Part shown: piece by piece, positions 1 through 8,500 of the stretch | Position numbering within the stretch: position 1 is the first letter of the stretch | Layout: every line of letters begins with the position of its first letter | Assembly (NCBI GenBank): GCA_040755395.1 | Contig: JBFMAX010000003.1 | Location: 1-64,000, forward strand | Length of the DNA stretch: 64,000 bases | Source: Nitrospirota bacterium | GTDB taxonomy: Bacteria > Nitrospirota > Nitrospiria > Nitrospirales > Nitrospiraceae | Reading direction: 5' to 3' | Program-made: the position numbers and the translations under genes | The notes under the pieces: generated by a model | What the model was told of the DNA's origin: nothing | Database searches by the model: none | The model's input: the letters and a program-made list of their open reading frames with translations, nothing else

Positions 1-317
1 CCGAGGGCGGGGACTGGGAGCGGGACGGGTTGCCCGGCGCCGCCGGGGAAATTGCCGGGACCGGCTTTGCGCTCGCGCAGCTCGTGAGTATGGAACGCTA
101 CTACCGGGACCTGAAGACCTCAGGGCTGTTGCCGCAGAATGCGGTCCTCAACGTCACCGGCTACTCGCTGGGCGGGCATCTGGCCACGGTGTTTACCGAA
201 CTGCACGAGGCCGACGTTAGCCACACCTACATTTTCAGCGAGGCTGGGCACGGGCATGTGTCGGGGAAAAGAGCACGCCACCAGCCTGAGCGCGTCATGC
301 GAAAGGAGGCCGCCTGA
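1..317 (+). pseudogene. Lipase-like alpha/beta hydrolase, 3' remnant (5' end outside window)
   Basis: The frame is open from the window edge, so the 5' end lies outside. About 104 residues are visible. They contain GYSLGGHLA, the GxSxG nucleophile elbow of lipases, after an amphipathic helix (FALAQLVSMERYYRDL). In secreted lipases of this kind a core strand follows (here HTYIFSEAGHG). Here the frame then runs into a short basic tail with no lipase character and stops 1 nt before the next gene. The Asp and His of the triad are absent, so this is probably a truncated, inactive gene. The RTX scrap at 2262-2351 may be its lost 3' part (inference). Confidence 0.6.
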
Positions 318-318
318 G

Positions 319-1056
319 ATGGACCAACTGCAATTGCGGCGAGGAGCCATCGTCCTTGGATTGATCTTGATGCTCATCGCTGGCTGTGCGGCGTCGGTCC
401 TTAAGAAGGCCGAAACGCCTGGAGAACGCTTTGACCGCGCCATGAAGGAGTTTGCGGCCAACTGTGCCAAGGCGAAGCTGAAGCCGAACGACACGGCCTG
501 TGACATCCTAAAGCTCAAGCCCGCCGATCCGCTGGCGACGGAAGAAGGCCGATTCGCCCACTCGATCAAGATTCCGAATCCGGTGCCCGAGCACAGTGGC
601 TACAAGCCGGGGATGACGCCGCAGGAATACTTCGAGCATCTGTGCAAGACCGAAGCGGGGGAGTTTATCTACAAGACGGTGGAGCATGTGGAAGGTGTCT
701 ACCAGATGAGACCGCGAGAGTCAGCAACGGATTATGAGCTCCAACATCTCCACGCGATGGAAGATCCTTATGGATATGTAACAGAAGGTGCGGCGATAGA
801 TGTGAGGTACAGCTTTGTAAATCCATCCCGGTTCAAATTTTTGGAAAACGCGGCTACTAGAAAGGCTGATAACTCGGAGGCTAGATACACCAGATATTTG
901 GGCTATGACGCACGAGACCTGAAGAGCATGATGGTTGAACATGCATCTAGCCTGAAAAGCCGATACGGTTATACATGGCGCGGTATCAGGCGACCGCACG
1001 ATCGGGAGTTGGGTATAGCTGGCGGGGAATTGATCGTGCAGGATGTGCAGACGTAA
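319..1056 (+). CDS. Putative lipoprotein, 3' end cut by an IS element
   Basis: This encodes 245 residues. The start is an ATG 9 nt after AGGAGG, one base beyond the lipase stop. The N-terminus has a basic stretch, a hydrophobic core and the lipobox LIAGC (Cys near residue 22), so export and lipidation are expected. No catalytic domain is recognised. Around residues 95-130 is a conserved-looking block (MTPQEYFEHLCKTEAGEFIY), and near the end WRGIRRPHDRELGIAGGEL. The last codons and the TAA coincide with the inverted-repeat end of the IS (ACGTAAGCTCCCCC), so the original C-terminus is lost. The second half is AT-richer than the first. Its place after a lipase suggests an immunity or chaperone-type partner (inference). 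Confidence 0.7.
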   Translation: MDQLQLRRGAIVLGLILMLIAGCAASVLKKAETPGERFDRAMKEFAANCAKAKLKPNDTACDILKLKPADPLATEEGRFAHSIKIPNPVPEHSGYKPGMTPQEYFEHLCKTEAGEFIYKTVEHVEGVYQMRPRESATDYELQHLHAMEDPYGYVTEGAAIDVRYSFVNPSRFKFLENAATRKADNSEARYTRYLGYDARDLKSMMVEHASSLKSRYGYTWRGIRRPHDRELGIAGGELIVQDVQT

Positions 1057-1128
1057 GCTCCCCCTAATTTGAGACAGTTCATGAGGAGAACTTTCTGGCA
1101 CAATAGTCACCCTAGCCAGGAGGTTCCT

Positions 1129-1395
1129 ATGCGCCAGTCGAAGTTCACCGAGACCCAAATCGTGTCGATCTTGAAAGAGGCCGATGCCGGCCGCCCGGTC
1201 AATGAGATCTGGCGGCACTACGGCATCAGCTCGGCCACGTACTACAAGTGGAAGGCCAAGTACGGGGGGTTGGAGGCGTCGGATGTGAAGCGCCTCAAAG
1301 AACTGGAGCACGAGAACAGCCGGCTCAAACGGATGTATGCCGACTTGTCGTTGGAGAATCTGGCTCTGAAGGATGTCATCGCAAAAAAGCTCTAG
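1129..1395 (+). CDS. IS3-family transposase OrfA
   Basis: This is the 88-residue DNA-binding OrfA. Residues 1-50 form a helix-turn-helix (FTETQIVSILKEADAG, then YGISSATYYKWKAKYGG), followed by a leucine-rich coiled coil (LKELEHENSRLKRMYADLSL) used for multimerisation. An AGGAGG lies 5 nt before the ATG. The heptamer A AAA AAG at 1383-1389 sits just before the TAG. That is the classic slippery site for programmed -1 frameshifting, which would make the OrfAB fusion. This ORF looks intact. Confidence 0.92.
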   Translation: MRQSKFTETQIVSILKEADAGRPVNEIWRHYGISSATYYKWKAKYGGLEASDVKRLKELEHENSRLKRMYADLSLENLALKDVIAKKL

Positions 1396-2246
1396 GGCCT
1401 GCTGAACGGCGGGAGGTCGTCACGCATTTCGTGACGGTGAACGGTCTTCCGATTCAGCGGGCCTGTCGGGCAGTGGGAGTGAATCGGGCCACGTACTATC
1501 GGCCGCTCGTGGATTGGGCCCGGCGGGATGCGCCAGTGATCGCGGCATGAACCACGCTGGTGGCGACCAAGAGTCGGTGGGGATTCTGGAAGTGTTGCGA
1601 TCGGCTCCGGAACCTCGGTCATCCCTGGAACCATAAGCGGCTGTGGCGGGTGTACTGTCAGTTGCGGCTGAATTTGCCACGGCGGACCAAGAAGCGGCTG
1701 CCGGTTCGGCTGCGCCAACCGTTGGTCGTGGTGCCCCAGCCCAATACCACGTGGGCCGTGGACTTCATGAGCGACACCCTCTATGGCGGCCGTCGGTTCC
1801 GGACGCTCAACATCCTCGATGAAGGGGTGCGGGAAGCGCGGGCCATTGAAATCGATACGTCGCTGCCCGCCGAGCGCGTGATCCGGGTGTTGGAGCAAGT
1901 GGTGGCCTGGCGAGGACGACCACAGGCGATTCGGCTCGATAACGGCCCTGAGCTCATCGCAGAGCGCTTCATGACCTGGTGTGCGGAACGCGGGATCGAA
2001 CTGCGGTACATCCAGCCCGGCAAGCCGGATCAGAATGCGTTCATCGAGCGATTCAATCGCACCTATCGCACCGAAGTCCTCAATGCCTCTGTGTGTGAGT
2101 CGCTCGAACAGGTCCGGGAGATCACCGCGGAATGGTTACAGAGTTACAACGAGGAGCGGCCCCATGATGCGCTGGCGGGGCTCCCGCCGACGCTGTATCG
2201 AGCCCGATTAGAAGCCAGAAGTTCTCCATTGGGAGTGTCGCCTTGA
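1392..2246 (+). pseudogene. IS3-family transposase OrfB, interrupted by an in-frame TGA
   Basis: This is the catalytic OrfB reading frame, entered by -1 frameshift from OrfA. An HTH_21-like region (RACRAVGVNRATYYR) is followed by an rve integrase core. The DDE triad is visible: WAVDFMSD, then IRLDNGPEL, then the Glu in DQNAFIERFNRTYRTEVL. The conserved ends YNEERPHDALAGLPP and SSPLGVSP are present. A TGA at 1548-1550 splits the frame after DAPVIAA; the same frame resumes at once with TLVATKSRWGFWKC, so one nonsense change inactivates it. The catalytic half is otherwise complete. Confidence 0.88.
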
Positions 2247-2261
2247 CGGGGGAGCTTACGT

Positions 2262-2351
2262 GCGCTCGGCGGCCACGACACGGTAATCAGCGATGTCGGC
2301 AACGACTTGCTCCAAGCCGGCACGGGCAACGCTTTTCTCCATCATTGCTGA
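2262..2351 (+). pseudogene. RTX (hemolysin-type Ca-binding) gene remnant
   Basis: Immediately right of the IS end, a 29-codon open stretch reads ALGGHDTVISDVGND and ends at TGA 2349. Bases 2261-2306 are identical over 46 bp to 7092-7137 inside the giant RTX gene, in the matching reading frame. After that the sequence diverges but keeps an RTX feel (AGTGNAF). It is a scrap of a former RTX gene joined to the IS by deletion or recombination. Confidence 0.85.
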
Positions 2352-2440
2352 GTGCCTAGAAATGCAAACGAAAGGGAAAAGTAGTGCAGTACATGCTGAA
2401 TGACCAGGATATCTGAATTCATCACTGACAAGGAGCATCA

Positions 2441-3088
2441 ATGATGAAACGAGTACTTCTAGGCTTTTTCGTAGTGTTCACCGTATATGGGGCCGCGATG
2501 GCGGGAGCAGAAGCGTACCGGCTGGTAATGAGTAAAGATAAAGAGCTGTGCCAGACGGTCCTCACCCTCTTTAACGCAGATATGAAGCGTTACAAAGAGA
2601 TCCGCTATGACGACGACATCTTCCGGGCCATCAGCTGGAAATCTGTAGATCTGGGAGAACAAACCTACGGATGCTATTTCCTCTCACATGCAATGTTCGA
2701 TATCAACAATGATGGAAGAGAGGATCTCGTTATTAAGCAGAGATCCTGCCTTAGGGATATCCTAGTCGATAAACTGTTCGTTTTTCCCCAGGACAGCGAT
2801 GTGCTCTCGCGTATCCACGCGGGGCCTGGAGGCGGAGAAGCGCTTGACCAGACGAAGAATAGGTTTTTTGAGATCAATGCCGGTCACTCCCTTGAAGGGC
2901 TCTCTTTTGCTGAATCGCAGGGATTGCCTCAGGGTATTGGCGGCACCGTTCTTCATCCATTTCTGTGGAAGAATAAGGCCTATGTGAGCATGACCGATTT
3001 CGATCCCGAATGGATCGTAATAGCGAGGTATCTTGAACAGCAGAAGTTTCAGGATGTGTGCTACTTCCGAGGCAGGAAAATCTTCTAG
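2441..3088 (+). CDS. Small secreted protein with an EF-hand-like DxDxDG motif, copy 1
   Basis: This encodes 215 residues with a Sec signal peptide (MKRVLLGFFVVFTVYGAAMAG, cleavage near AMA-G). The family is not recognised. It shares clear paralogy with 4903-5553: both have EAYRLVMSKD after the signal, a paired-Cys region, FDINNDGREDLVI (there LDIDNNGQDEIVL), AYVSMTD, and a final DVCYF/DICYF. The DINNDG motif resembles an EF-hand or FG-GAP calcium loop. AAGGAG precedes the ATG. It lies 34 nt upstream of a lysozyme-like RTX gene, and the same pair recurs downstream. A periplasmic immunity or chaperone protein for that partner is plausible but inferred. Confidence 0.75.
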   Translation: MMKRVLLGFFVVFTVYGAAMAGAEAYRLVMSKDKELCQTVLTLFNADMKRYKEIRYDDDIFRAISWKSVDLGEQTYGCYFLSHAMFDINNDGREDLVIKQRSCLRDILVDKLFVFPQDSDVLSRIHAGPGGGEALDQTKNRFFEINAGHSLEGLSFAESQGLPQGIGGTVLHPFLWKNKAYVSMTDFDPEWIVIARYLEQQKFQDVCYFRGRKIF

Positions 3089-3122
3089 GCGCACTTCACG
3101 TCCGTACTAAAGGAGCCTGGCC

Positions 3123-4139
3123 ATGTTGACCAATCTTCATACGGATTATCAGTATGGAAGTTATCTTGCCGATCGGACTCGGCTGCTGAAGTTTCGAGAA
3201 AATCAAGCTCTATTTTTCTCTCCTAACAACCCTGCACTGCTCGGTCCACACTTTGATAATAAGGACAGCCTAGCGCTTGGATATGGATTTGATTTATTGG
3301 CCCATAGCAACGCGCAGATTCTGGCATCTCTGCAAGCTATAGGGTTAACGGATGCGGACGTAGGGTGGACAAGTCCATCTCAGAAGGCGCACGACCTGAA
3401 CCTCTTGGATATCTATCGCCAGACCCGAAGCGGGGTGTCAGGCCAGGAATGGAACAACCGAGCTAGCAAGCTATTCTTTCATCTTCCCACGGAAGCAAAA
3501 GCCACAGAGCTCCTTAACGCTGCGGCGGCAGATGCGGAAACGAAGTTGGATGAGGCACTCTTCAGTCGAGGCTTCCAGATTCCAGATTCCAAAGAAAGAC
3601 TGGCCCTCGTGTCAATGGTTTATAGCGGAGGACTAGGCGTTTTTGGCTCACTTACAACATCCAAGCTACTCGACGCTTTAGAAACAGACAATCGTGCCGA
3701 AGCCTGGTACGAGATCCGTTATGGGACAAACGCAGAAAGCAGATCACAGGATCCTCAAAAGCAAGCAGTTGCTCATGGGATCGCCAATCGACGCTATGTC
3801 GAGTCAGATCTCTTCGGCCTGTATGGGGCTGGCCCAATATCTGATATCGAATCGAAAGACATCCTGAAGATGTTCACCAGGTATCGTGACCTGCCGTTTG
3901 AGGAAGGCGGTATCCGGGCTTATGAGGCGCGCTACCGCCCGAGCGACCCAAGCGCTGGCAGCCAGGGGATCGATTTTCAGATTCTTCAAGCCCGGGAGCA
4001 TCTGATCGCCAATTTCAGTGAAGGACAGACAATCGATGGAGATGTCTGGTTGGGCTCGATGACCCGAACGGCGGTGAGACCTTATTGGGGACCGACAACA
4101 ACGATCTGCTCTTTGGAGAAAAAGGGAACGATATTCTGA
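3123..4139 (+). pseudogene. Lysozyme-like RTX protein, copy 1, frameshifted and truncated
   Basis: The 338-codon frame matches the first ~300 residues of the giant protein at 5581 (same start MLTNLHT; shared tail GSQGIDFQILQAREHLIA). The N-terminal domain resembles phage-type lysozyme: E26 in KFRENQAL, D45 in PHFD, then LGYGFDLL, and later a second conserved block (DNRAEAWYEIRYGTNA, NRRYVESDLFGLYG). No Sec signal is seen. Near 4050 the frame shifts. In frame 2 the bases to about 4172 encode RTX nonapeptides ([19 protein letters not shown]), then run directly into a Y1 transposase remnant. As read, the product lacks the calcium repeats and any type I secretion signal. Confidence 0.8.
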
Positions 4140-4172
4140 TTGGGGATGGGGGCGACGATGTGCTCCGTGGCG

Positions 4173-4845
4173 GAGGCCGCATGTGGCGACATCGTCTACC
4201 ACGTGTTGAATCGGGCGAATGCCCGCATGATGCTCTTCGAGGATGATGGAGACTATGCGGCCTTCGAGCGCGTGTTGGCGCAGGCCTGTGACCGTGTGTC
4301 GATGGGCTTACTTGCGTACTGTGTCATGCCGAATCACTGGCACCTCGTGGTGTGGCCGCGACATGATGGCGCTCTCTCGCGTTTCATGAATTGGCTCACC
4401 CTGACGCATACGCAACGCTGGCACCAGCATCGTCACAGCGTGGGGGAAGGCCATGTCTATCAAGGCCGGTTCAAATCGTTTCTGGTAGAAACCAGCGAGT
4501 ATCTCCTCACGGTCTGTCGGTACGTGGAACGCAATCCAGTCCGCGCAGGGCTTGTCGAGCGAGCCGAGCAGTGGCGTTGGAGCAGCACTGGGTCGCGCGT
4601 CCAAGGCAGCAACGGCGTGCCACCTCAGTGCGTGGCCGGTTGAGCATCCGACCCAGTGGGTGCAGTGGGTGAACGAAGACGAGACGCGCGAGCAGATCGA
4701 GGCGGTCCGGCGCTGTGTCGTCAAAGGGCAACCATATGGCAGCGAGTCCTGGGTGGAGCGCATGGTGGCGCAGTGGAATTTGGGCATCACATTGCGAGGC
4801 CGAGGTCGGCCCAAGAAGACAAAGACGGCCGAAAACGGTTCCTGA
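4173..4845 (+). pseudogene. Y1 (REP-associated HUH) transposase, 5'-truncated and frameshifted
   Basis: The core of a RAYT-type transposase is visible: [17 protein letters not shown], then YCVMPNHWHLVVWP carrying the HxH metal site, GHVYQGRFKSF, and CRYVERNPVRAGLV with the candidate catalytic Tyr. After WRWSS the frame breaks near 4590. The C-terminal third continues in frame 1 (HLSAWPVEHPTQWVQWVNED to the TGA at 4843). The first few residues of the family are replaced by RTX-coding sequence, so the left part was lost. The 3' flank TTCCTGACACCTTTTTC looks like an element end. Such enzymes mobilise REP or MITE-like repeats; this copy is inactive. Confidence 0.85.
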
Positions 4846-4902
4846 CACCTTTTTCTGTCTCGATCATCTCATTGACCTTAATTGATTAGGAGGAAGGCTT
4901 TC

Positions 4903-5553
4903 ATGCGCATGAAACAGTTCGTCTTAGCGATAACAGTCCTTCTGGCCATGAGCGGAATCGCTTGGGCTGGGAAAGAAGCTTACAGGCTGGTGATGAGCAA
5001 AGACACAGAAGTCTGTTCTGCCATTTTAGCTCTCTTTAATGACGATCTGAGAAAGCACGGCGCCATTCAGTACGACTATCACAACATTTTTGTGTCATGG
5101 CAGCCGATGAGTCTTCCGGATGAAACTGCGCCCGGTAGTCACTGCGGTGAAATCAGAAAGGCTGTGCTTGACATTGACAATAATGGACAAGACGAAATTG
5201 TTCTGAGAACGAGCCTCTGCTGGCACAGTGTATTAACTGACAGTCTTTTTATCTTTTCCAAGACGAGTGAAGTTCCTGCCAGGCTGTCTTGGAGAAACAT
5301 GGGAGAACTTCTTTCTGGTCATTCCGGGGTGATAGGTGCTGGACCTTATGAACTAGTGCTATGGCCACAATCAAAAAAAGGGGAACTGCGTCCGACCCTT
5401 AGCGATCCATGGGTATTAGAGTTAATGGTTTTGAATGGCACGGCTTATGTCAGTATGACCGATCGCAATTACGGGTACATAGCAGCCATCGCGAAATATC
5501 GAGGTGGATCGACGTTAGAAGACATTTGCTACTTTGAGCAGTCTTCCAGATAG
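4903..5553 (+). CDS. Small secreted protein with a DxDxNG motif, copy 2
   Basis: This encodes 216 residues. The ATG at 4903 is chosen over an earlier in-frame codon because AGGAGG lies 9 nt before it and the signal peptide (MRMKQFVLAITVLLAMSGIAWAG) then starts properly. It is a paralogue of 2441-3088, sharing KEAYRLVMSKD, LDIDNNGQDEIVL, TAYVSMTDRNYGYIA and EDICYF. Two or more Cys pairs suggest a disulfide-stabilised periplasmic fold. It ends 27 nt before the giant lysozyme-RTX gene, so co-expression is likely. The family is unknown; an immunity-like role is inferred from the repeated pairing. Confidence 0.78.
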   Translation: MRMKQFVLAITVLLAMSGIAWAGKEAYRLVMSKDTEVCSAILALFNDDLRKHGAIQYDYHNIFVSWQPMSLPDETAPGSHCGEIRKAVLDIDNNGQDEIVLRTSLCWHSVLTDSLFIFSKTSEVPARLSWRNMGELLSGHSGVIGAGPYELVLWPQSKKGELRPTLSDPWVLELMVLNGTAYVSMTDRNYGYIAAIAKYRGGSTLEDICYFEQSSR

Positions 5554-5580
5554 AAGTCCGAGGATTAAAGAGGGGGCCCA

Positions 5581-8500
5581 ATGCTTACAAACCTACACAC
5601 AACTTTTCAGTTTGGATCCTATCAGCAGGATCGTGACAGCTTTATCAAGCGCCAAGAAAATGAACCGTTAGCAGTGAGAAAATTGGTTTCCCAATTAAGT
5701 CCTCATTATGACGGTCAAAGGAGCATTGCTATCGGGTATGGATTGGATTTGCTGACCAACTCCATCGCAACAATCAATGACCTCTTGGTTCGGGCAGGGC
5801 TTCCGCAACTTCAACTCAGTCAACATGACATTGGTTTGATTACTGTTGCCCGTGCAATCGTTGCAAGGACTCCTAAAAATACCCCGTTGCCGCCCCAAGA
5901 TATCCAGGCTCTCAATACAATCGCCAAGCAGTTCAATCTTAAGTTGCCTAATGAGCCAAAGGCCGAGGAAATCTTAAAGCTGGACCTCGATGATCGAGAA
6001 GTTAGGTTCGATGCTTTCCTGTCACAGAATGGATTAACGCTTGCGCAGTCTCAGGAACGCATTGCGTTAATGTCCTTGTATTTCAACAGTCGTGGGACGT
6101 TCCAGAACAACGTCGAAGTCAAAAACAACTTGCTGGGGCCGAAGCTTTTGGCTGCCTTAGAAGCTGACGACCGCGCGGAAGCGTGGTACCAAGTCCGTTA
6201 CCAATCAAACGCCGATGGCGTGCATGCAAACCGGCGTTATCGGGAAGCCGATGTATTTGGATTGTATGGCTCGGGACCGATCTCCGATTTGGAGGCCAAG
6301 GAAGTTCTGGAGATGTTCACAAGGTACCGGGACTTGTCGTTTGAGGAAGGGGGCATCCGGGCTTACGAGGCCCGCTTTCGGCCAAGCAATCCCATAGCAG
6401 GAAGCCAAGGGATCGATTTCCAGATTCTTCAAGCCCGGGAGCATCTGATCGCCAGCTTTGGAGAAGGATATTCCAGCGACGGCGAGGTCCTGGTCGGAGA
6501 AAACGCCCTCATCCCCGGCGATCGGCTTGCGGGAACGGACAATAACGATCTGATCTTCGGACAGCAGGGTCATGATGAATTAAAAGGGGGTAGTGGCGAT
6601 GACGTGCTCTACGGCGAAGAGGGCACCGACCAGCTCATCGGCGGCACTGGCGATGATCTGTTACTGGGCGGCCAGGGCTATGACACGTACGTCTACAGCA
6701 GCGGGGATGGACAAGACACGATTACCGATAGCGATGGGTTTGGGAGCGTGCTGTACGATGGCCGGCAGCTCCAGGGGGGAGTGAAGAAACAAGGGCAGTC
6801 GGTCTACAAAAGTCTCGATAACCAATTCACCTATTCCTGGGATGGCACCGCAGGTCACGACCTCACGATCACTGGTCCCGGTGGCACGTTGACCGTGAAG
6901 GCGTTCACCAATGGTCAGCTCGGCATCGCGCTCACGAATGAAGTCTCCTACGTGAACGGCCTGCCGATCCGTACAGAGTTCACGCAAGAAGTCCCCGATC
7001 CGGAGAATCCTGGTCAAACGATTACCGTGCCGATCTTCGACGACAACAATAACAGCTATACGATCACTGGCGCGACGAACAACGTCGTCCATGCGCTCGG
7101 CGGCCACGACACGGTAATCAGCGATGTCGGCAACGACGAACTGTATGGCGACGATGGCAACGATACGCTGCAGGGCAAGGGCGGCCATGATCGGCTCTAT
7201 GGCGGGCTGGGCCAGGACACGCTCTACGGGCAAGACGGGGACGATACGCTGGAAGGCGGAGAGGGCCCGGATGAAGTGCAAGGTAACCACGGGGCGGATG
7301 TGCTTATCGGTGGAGCCGGGGATGACCTCCTGACCGGCGATGCGGTGACGGACTCGTCATGGAATCCTGCCCAGGCCGGCAACGATTTCCTGGATGGCGG
7401 GGATGGGACAGACATCCTGACGGGCGATGGGGGGAGCGATGTCCTGACCGGCGGCAGCGGCAGCGACACGCTCTGGGGCGACTATGGCGGAATCCTCAAC
7501 ATTTATGGTGGGTTCACGCTCGCGCTCCTGAGTCAAGGCGGCAATGATACGCTCGACGGTGGTGCGGGCGTGGATGCGCTCGCGGGCGGACCTGGTAGCG
7601 ACCTTCTCATGGGTGGGGAAGACGACGATTTTCTGATCGGCGATTACCCGGTGCTGGATTCGACTCTGCCCATCGAAGCCCGGGCCACGATCGGTGGGAA
7701 CGATTTCCTCACCGGCGATGCCGGCAACGATCAGTTGGCGGGTGGGGTCGGTGACGACGTGCTGCTGGGCGGGGCTGGCGACGATCAACTCCACGGAGAG
7801 GATTTCTTCGGGATCACCACGGCATTCGGCGATGACGTTCTGGATGGCGGCGCCGGAGCGGATCAGCTTTTCGGAGATGAGGGCGACGATGTCCTCATGG
7901 GCGGGTCTGAGAACGACAAGTTGTATGGGGAGGATGCTACGAACGCGTTCTTGACAGGCAACGATAGGCTACAGGGGGAAGCCGGCGCGGACGAACTGTA
8001 TGGCGGTGGTGGAAACGATGTGCTCGACGGCGGCGAGGGTAATGATGTCCTGTCCGGGGATGATCTGTATTTCTTCAACGGCTTCACCAACGTCTTTACA
8101 GTCTCTATGGCTCCGGGCAATGACCAATTGGACGGCGGGGTCGGCGAAGACCGGCTCTATGGCGGGGGCTTGGACGATGAATTGACCGGTGGAGCCGATG
8201 ATGATGTCTTGGTCGGCGATGACTTCATTGATGGGGACGAGTTCATTTACTCCACCCAAAGCGGGAACGATACCCTCGACGGCGGCGAGGGCGAAGACCA
8301 ACTCTACGGCGGAGCAGGGGATGATGTGCTCGCAGGCGGCTTGGGTAACGATAGCCTGGTAGGGGACCGCGGCATCCTGCCAGGCAACGTCAACCCGGAT
8401 GATCTGTTGGTCGGTGGGAACGATACCCTGGACGGTGGCGAAGGCCACGATACGCTCGATGGCGGGGTCGGGGCTGATGTGCTGCTTGGAGATGTCGGCA

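Larger units (their letters stand above)
1051..2260 (+). mobile_element. IS3-family (IS407-like group) insertion sequence, degraded
   Basis: The element is bounded by the perfect 14-bp inverted repeat ACGTAAGCTCCCCC (left 1051-1064, right 2247-2260). It contains two overlapping ORFs of the IS3 type. No target-site duplication is visible: the flanks GCAG and TGCG differ. The left end cuts a lipoprotein gene and the right end abuts an RTX fragment, so an adjacent deletion or recombination probably followed insertion. OrfB has an in-frame stop, so autonomous transposition is unlikely. Confidence 0.9.

Noticed and set aside
1051-2260. Target-site duplication for the IS3 element
   Set aside because: The bases just outside the inverted repeats differ (GCAG versus TGCG), so none can be claimed.
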